A stretch of DNA of 64,000 bases. Origin: Streptomyces sp. NBC_01478 (GTDB lineage Bacteria > Actinomycetota > Actinomycetes > Streptomycetales > Streptomycetaceae). Shown piece by piece: positions 59,820-64,000 of this stretch (the first letter of the stretch is position 1; each line of letters begins with the position of its first letter). Position numbers and translations under genes: made by a program. Below the pieces are notes generated by a model. The model searched no databases. It saw nothing but the letters and a program-made list of their open reading frames with translations, and was not told the DNA's origin. The stretch spans positions 6,491,501-6,555,500 of the forward strand of contig NZ_CP109444.1 of the NCBI RefSeq assembly GCF_036227225.1, written 5' to 3'.

Positions 59820-62149
59820 CCCACCCGTCGCCCGAACGGCGAGAAGGAGCAGCCCCGTTGGGATACCTACAGCCGCGCGAAGGGAACGCCCCCTACTCGC
59901 GGGCGCGACGCTCCCGGCCCCTGGGGGACGCGGAACGGGCGTTGCTGGCCGAGCATGTACCGGCTCCCGATGCAGGCGGCCGGGCCCTCGAAGTCGGCTG
60001 CGGCCTGGGGGAGTTGGCCCTCCACCTGGCGTCGGCCGGCTACACGGTCGACGCCGTGGACCGGTCCCACAGTGCCCTCGAAGGTGCCCGCGCCACCCAG
60101 CCGACCGGTGTGCGCCGGCTGCGGCTCGACGTCGAGCGGGACGACCTCGCGCTTCTGGACGAGAACACGTACGACCTGATCACCCTCCGGCTCGCGTACG
60201 CGTTCCTGGGCGACCGCACCCGGGTCATGCACGACCTCGGGCTCCGGCTGCGCGAGAACGGCGCGATCGTCGTGATCACCCCGCTCGCGGCGAACACCCC
60301 GGCCGAGAACCGGGACATCGCCCTGGACGAGGACGAGATCGGTCTGCTGAGTGCCGGATGGGAACAGGTCCGGCGCTTCGACGCGGACGGGCTCGCCCTG
60401 GTGATCCTGCGCGGCCCGCGCCTCGACAAGATCGCGGTGGCGGAAAAGGACAAGCCCGCCGCGCACGCGGTGACCGGCGCCTGCGCGGTCGTGACCGACG
60501 CCCATGGCCGGGTCCTGTTGGGCCGTTCCACCGGCGACATGTGGGAACTGCCGGGCGGGCGTACCGAGGGGTCCGAGCCGTTCGAGCAGACGGCGGTGCG
60601 TGAACTGGCCGAGGAGACCGGCCTGGTCGCCGACCCGGCCGACGCGCATCTGCTGAGCATGCTCTGGGACGACAACCACGGCATCTCCCGCCTGACCGCC
60701 GCGGTCCGCGTCACCGCCCACTCCGGCACGCTCGCCTGCCGAGAGCCCGACACGTTCGTACGGTGGGAGTGGCATCCCCCGCACACCCTGGCCCACCTCG
60801 ACCGGATCTTCGCCCCGTCGGCGCAGGCGCTGGATGCCGTCTGGCCCGGAGTCCTCCCCGGTCTGCCGCCCGTGCGCGCCTACCCGCACGCGATCGCCCA
60901 CCCGCGCGTGGACGGCGAGCCGGCCCAGGCGGTGCGGCTGCGGCACGACATGACCGCGCGGGTCCTCGCCGGCGGATGGGCGCCCTCGGAAGCGGTCCAG
61001 GAGGCCCTGCGGGCGGTGCCCCGGCACCGGTTCACGCCCGAAAGCCCGTTGGCCACGGCGTACGACGACGACCTGGCCGTCATCACGCGCCGCGACGACG
61101 AGGGGCAGGCGACCAGCTCGGTGTCCGCCGCCTGGCTCCAGGCCGACATGATCGAAAGCCTCCGTCTGCGGCCCGGTACGGCCGTGTGCGAGGTGGGGTC
61201 CGGTGGCTACAACGCCGAACTCCTCGCCCACGTCGTCGGACCGGCGGGCCGGGTGGTGAGCGTCGACATCGACCCGTACGTCGTCGCGCGCGCCCGCCGG
61301 TTCACGGCCGAGGCCGGCAGCGGTCGGGTCACCGTGCTGCCGGGCGACGGACGCCTCGGCGCACCCGGGCACGTGCCGGGCGCCGGTTTCGACGGCTGCG
61401 TCGTCACCCACAACTGCTGGGACATCGCTCCGGCCTGGCGCGAGCAGCTCTCCGAAGGCCGGTACCTGGTACTGCCGTTGGAGATCCACGGCTATACCCG
61501 CGCCATCACCCTCCAGAAGCACGGCGACGTGCTGCATGCCCGCGGTTTCACGTTCTGCGGTTTCGTACGGGACCTCGGCGACGGTTCCCGCACCACCCCG
61601 GTCGCCGATCTGCGCGGCGGCGAGCTGCGACTCCGCTTCGAGGACGGCGAACCGGCCGACGTGTCCGGCATCGAGGACGCCCTGTGCGGGCCACGGCAGG
61701 AACTGCCCACCGGCGTGACCGTCGCGCCCATGGAATCCTTCGAAACCCTCCAGCTCTACCTCGCCACCACCCTGCCCGGCTTCTGCCGCCTCGCGCTCGA
61801 CCGCACCCGGGACACCCGGACCGTCGCCGTGCCCCGCGGGGCAAACGCACCCACCGTGCTCGGCGCCGGCTCCCTCGCCCACCTCACCCACGTCCCGGTC
61901 ACCGACCCCGGCACCTCCGAGCGGGGACGGTCGGAGTTCATCGCCCACGCCTACGGCCCCGACGGCGCCCGCCTCGCCGAGCGCCTCGCCGCCGCGGTGC
62001 GCTCGTGGGACCGGCACGTACGTCCCCGCGGCTACCCCGAGCTGGCCGTCTTCCCCACGGGCACCCCCGACCGGGACCTGCCCACGGGCCACGTGCTGGA
62101 CAAGCCGAACAGCCGCCTGGTGTTCACCTGGGGGACCGAGACGCCCTGA
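59816..62149 (+). CDS. Methyltransferase-Nudix-PCMT fusion (FxLD-type)
   Basis: A 777-residue three-domain protein. Residues 40-200: small class I methyltransferase (ALEVGCGLGELALHLASAG). Residues 220-345: Nudix hydrolase with the Nudix box GGRTEGSEPFEQTAVRELAEETGL. Residues 370-777: protein-isoaspartate-methyltransferase-like domain with VCEVGSGGYNAELLAHVVGP and FDGCVVTHNCWDIAPAW, the pattern of PCMTs of FxLD-type lanthipeptide systems, plus a family C-terminal region. PCMT-type enzymes in RiPP loci form aspartimide or isoaspartate in the peptide. ATG 59816 overlaps the ABC stop. The three-domain fusion is unusual. Confidence 0.8.
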   Translation: MTHPSPERREGAAPLGYLQPREGNAPYSRARRSRPLGDAERALLAEHVPAPDAGGRALEVGCGLGELALHLASAGYTVDAVDRSHSALEGARATQPTGVRRLRLDVERDDLALLDENTYDLITLRLAYAFLGDRTRVMHDLGLRLRENGAIVVITPLAANTPAENRDIALDEDEIGLLSAGWEQVRRFDADGLALVILRGPRLDKIAVAEKDKPAAHAVTGACAVVTDAHGRVLLGRSTGDMWELPGGRTEGSEPFEQTAVRELAEETGLVADPADAHLLSMLWDDNHGISRLTAAVRVTAHSGTLACREPDTFVRWEWHPPHTLAHLDRIFAPSAQALDAVWPGVLPGLPPVRAYPHAIAHPRVDGEPAQAVRLRHDMTARVLAGGWAPSEAVQEALRAVPRHRFTPESPLATAYDDDLAVITRRDDEGQATSSVSAAWLQADMIESLRLRPGTAVCEVGSGGYNAELLAHVVGPAGRVVSVDIDPYVVARARRFTAEAGSGRVTVLPGDGRLGAPGHVPGAGFDGCVVTHNCWDIAPAWREQLSEGRYLVLPLEIHGYTRAITLQKHGDVLHARGFTFCGFVRDLGDGSRTTPVADLRGGELRLRFEDGEPADVSGIEDALCGPRQELPTGVTVAPMESFETLQLYLATTLPGFCRLALDRTRDTRTVAVPRGANAPTVLGAGSLAHLTHVPVTDPGTSERGRSEFIAHAYGPDGARLAERLAAAVRSWDRHVRPRGYPELAVFPTGTPDRDLPTGHVLDKPNSRLVFTWGTETP

Positions 62150-62760
62150 CCGGGCCGCATCACGCGCCCAGTTCCGATCCGGGAGCGACCGGCTCAAGAA
62201 ACGCGGTACGGCGCGACGGTCCCGACAACCGACCGCACGCCTGACTGACTGAGGCCGTCGCGGGCATCCACACCGCCGCCCGCCGGGTCCGCACCGAACT
62301 CGGCCTGGGCCTCCTTGTCGGCCACGGCCCCGATCCGGGGCTGGTCGATCGACGCCTCAGCCACCGCGGCGCCGGAACACCGGCATGCCCGAGCAGTGAA
62401 AATACGCCGCTCACACGACGGTTGACGATCACCGACATCTCGTCAACCCAACCGAATCGGCGAGGCCGGCACCTCTCGGTGCCGGGGGCCTCGGCGGCTC
62501 GGTGTCTCGGTGCGGTCAACACCCCTTACGGGGCAGACATGTTGACTCCGTGTTAACCCGATGGAGCGACCTCTGATACCACGGTTGACGGTGATAGCAT
62601 TCCGCCGTCTGCGACCTTGATCCACTTTTGTTCAGGCCTCGAGTCTGAACGCGGTCATCTCCCCGCGTAGATCAGTCATGCAGTCCCCTGGACGGGTTGC
62701 GGATCCTTGCAAGGCGTACCCCCGATGACGCCTGCGTGCCACGCGCCGGGAAAGGTTTCC
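62150..62760. promoter_or_regulatory. Upstream region of the conservon
   Basis: About 610 bases without a gene. A perfect 9-bp inverted repeat (GGTTGACGA 62420-62428 with TCGTCAACC 62440-62448) and a further GGTTGACG at about 62582 could be regulator-binding sites. DNA from 62520 to 62760 is AT-richer, consistent with the cvn promoter. Confidence 0.4.
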
Positions 62761-63930
62761 ATGACTCAAGACGTGCTTCTTTGGTGCCTGGTTGCGATAG
62801 CGGTGACAGCCGTAGCCGCAGTCGTGGCGCTCATGCTCCGCAGCAGAGCCCTGGGGAGGAGGAAGAAGGAGTCCGAGGCCGCGCTGGAGGCGCGGCTGCG
62901 GTATGCGCAGGGTGAACTCGACCGCGCCCAGGCCGCCTTGACCGCGCTGCGGGACGAGCAGGACGGGGTCATCCGCGAGGCGGAGCAGGCCGCAGAGGAG
63001 AACACCAAGTCGGTCCTCAAGGGCGCCGCCCGCTTCCTGCAGAGCCTCGCGGCCGAGCAGACCACGCTGCTGGACGGGGTCCAGCGCGAGTACGGCGGTC
63101 ACGCGGTCCTCTCCGACCTCATGGACATCACCCACGCCAACGCCCAGATGGCCCGCAAGGCGCAGGGCATCGCCGTCATGTGCGGCGCGCCGCTGGGCCG
63201 CCGCAACCAGCCCGCCAGCGTCTACGACGTCGTCCGCAGCGCGCAGAGCCAGATCCGCAACTTCCAGCGGGTCGAGATCATGCAGCCCAGCGGCATCGCG
63301 CTGAAGGCCTCCGCCGTCGCCCCGGTCGCCCTGGCCGTGGCCGAACTCCTCGACAACGCCGCCAGCTTCTCCCAGGCGGACGCCCCGATCGAGGTCACCT
63401 TCCGCCAGGCCCAGAAGAACCTGTGCATCGTCATCGACGACGCCGGCGTCGGCATGGGCGACGAGGACCGGCAGCGGGCGAGCGCGCTGCTGTCCGGCGA
63501 GGGCCTGCCCCGGCTGTCCCAGTTGGGCACCCAGCCGAAGTTCGGTTTCCCCGTCATCGGTCTGATCGCCCGTCAGCACGGCTTCACGGTGGATGTCACC
63601 GGTGTCTCCCGGTACGGCGGCGTACGGGCCGTCGTACTCCTGCCCGAGGAGCTGTGGACCATGGAGGAGACCCTGCCGCCGGCCACCGAGGCGCCCGTGA
63701 GCACCATCCGGCCGATGGAGACCGGACGGTCGGCGCGTACGGCGGGCGGTCTGCCGAAGCGTGGCTCCCGTATGTCGCCCACCGGCGTCCCCACCGGCGG
63801 GGAGCAGCCGCCCCGGCGCAGTGCCCGGCGCGGCACCGGCAGCCTGGCGGCCCTGCAGCGCGGTACGCAGTCCGCGCGCGACACGGCCTCCTTCGACATT
63901 CCGACGCCCGGAGGGTCCGAAAACGCATGA
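62761..63930 (+). CDS. cvnA: Conservon sensor-kinase-like ATP-binding protein CvnA
   Basis: The 389-residue protein has one N-terminal membrane helix (VLLWCLVAIAVTAVAAVVALML), a coiled-coil linker (KESEAALEARLRYAQGELDRAQ), and an HATPase domain with N-box AVAELLDNAASFSQ and G1-box IVIDDAGVGMG. This is CvnA: a histidine-kinase-like protein without the usual H-box context, which in streptomycete conservons controls a GTPase (CvnD) via CvnB/CvnC. ATG at 62761 has GGGAAAGG upstream. A proline/serine-rich tail follows. The cvnB gene starts in its stop codon. Confidence 0.9.
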   Translation: MTQDVLLWCLVAIAVTAVAAVVALMLRSRALGRRKKESEAALEARLRYAQGELDRAQAALTALRDEQDGVIREAEQAAEENTKSVLKGAARFLQSLAAEQTTLLDGVQREYGGHAVLSDLMDITHANAQMARKAQGIAVMCGAPLGRRNQPASVYDVVRSAQSQIRNFQRVEIMQPSGIALKASAVAPVALAVAELLDNAASFSQADAPIEVTFRQAQKNLCIVIDDAGVGMGDEDRQRASALLSGEGLPRLSQLGTQPKFGFPVIGLIARQHGFTVDVTGVSRYGGVRAVVLLPEELWTMEETLPPATEAPVSTIRPMETGRSARTAGGLPKRGSRMSPTGVPTGGEQPPRRSARRGTGSLAALQRGTQSARDTASFDIPTPGGSENA

Positions 63931-64000
63931 GTACAGCAGACCTGTCCTGGATGGTCCAGGACATCGTGGACAACGTGCCGAGAGCACGGCACGCCGTGGT
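63927..64000 (+). CDS. cvnB: Roadblock/LC7 protein CvnB, 5' part
   Basis: The first 24 codons of cvnB run into the window edge: MSTADLSWMVQDIVDNVPRA and on. The roadblock/LC7 fold begins with exactly such a helix. It overlaps the cvnA stop by ATGA (63927-63930), as in other conservons, so cvnA-cvnB-cvnC-cvnD is expected to continue beyond the window. Confidence 0.88.
   Translation, partial: MSTADLSWMVQDIVDNVPRARHAV

Noticed and set aside
62160..62522. 120-codon minus-strand frame before the conservon
   Set aside because: Arg/Pro-rich text without a ribosome binding site or domain.

Overview
This window comes from a high-GC actinomycete chromosome, almost certainly a Streptomyces. The evidence is strongly G/C-biased third codon positions, frequent GTG and one TTG start, ATGA/GTGA-coupled genes, bldG with its partner anti-sigma factor gene, a 6C small RNA, a topA with a lysine-rich tail, a Tad-type locus with an Ssd/CpaE protein, and a conservon (cvnA-cvnB) at the right edge. 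The backbone order (acs, Fic-like and HAD genes, ssd, tad genes, helicase, bldG, hppA, methyltransferase, topA, tmk, holB) is the core-chromosome order I recall for this genus; that comparison is from memory.

Layout. 1-12.2 kb: end of a MarP-like serine protease; an epoxide-hydrolase-like / holin-X / nhaA operon; acetyl-CoA synthetase; a SulP transporter fused to carbonic anhydrase; a deacetylase-like lipoprotein; an MRP/CooC-type ATPase; a degenerate Fic-like protein. 12.5-13.6 kb: HAD phosphatase and a 6C RNA. 14-25.3 kb: Tad locus (ssd, cpaF, tadB, tadC, a DUF4244 small protein, tadE, tadG-like). A 5-kb Tn554-like element (two tyrosine recombinases plus a small coiled-coil protein) sits inside the DUF4244 gene and splits it; removing it restores one reading frame. 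Degenerate 70-80 bp repeats have expanded in this locus. 25.3-46.9 kb: DUF1998 helicase, bldG and its anti-sigma factor, H+-pyrophosphatase, a lipoprotein, a methyltransferase, a 34-bp minisatellite, a Ser/Thr kinase with a septum-formation domain, topA, a membrane-domain/dTMP-kinase fusion, holB and a secreted TAP-like hydrolase.

47.0-55.2 kb: a tRNA-Thr(CGU) gene followed by an 8-kb island bounded by a perfect 91-bp direct repeat of the tRNA 3' part. It carries an SseB-like protein, a WXG-type protein, a large RHS/YD-repeat polymorphic toxin and a probable immunity gene, but no integrase. It is followed by a wrecked IS5-type transposase.

56.8-62.1 kb: a tightly overlapping operon encoding a 50-aa peptide with a strong ribosome binding site, an aminoglycoside-phosphotransferase-fold protein, a possible 26-aa peptide, an ABC half-transporter, and a 777-aa fusion of methyltransferase, Nudix and PCMT-like (FxLD-type) methyltransferase. 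This looks like a compact, unclassified RiPP-type locus and is the best candidate for an undescribed system. The window ends in a conservon (cvnA complete, cvnB partial).
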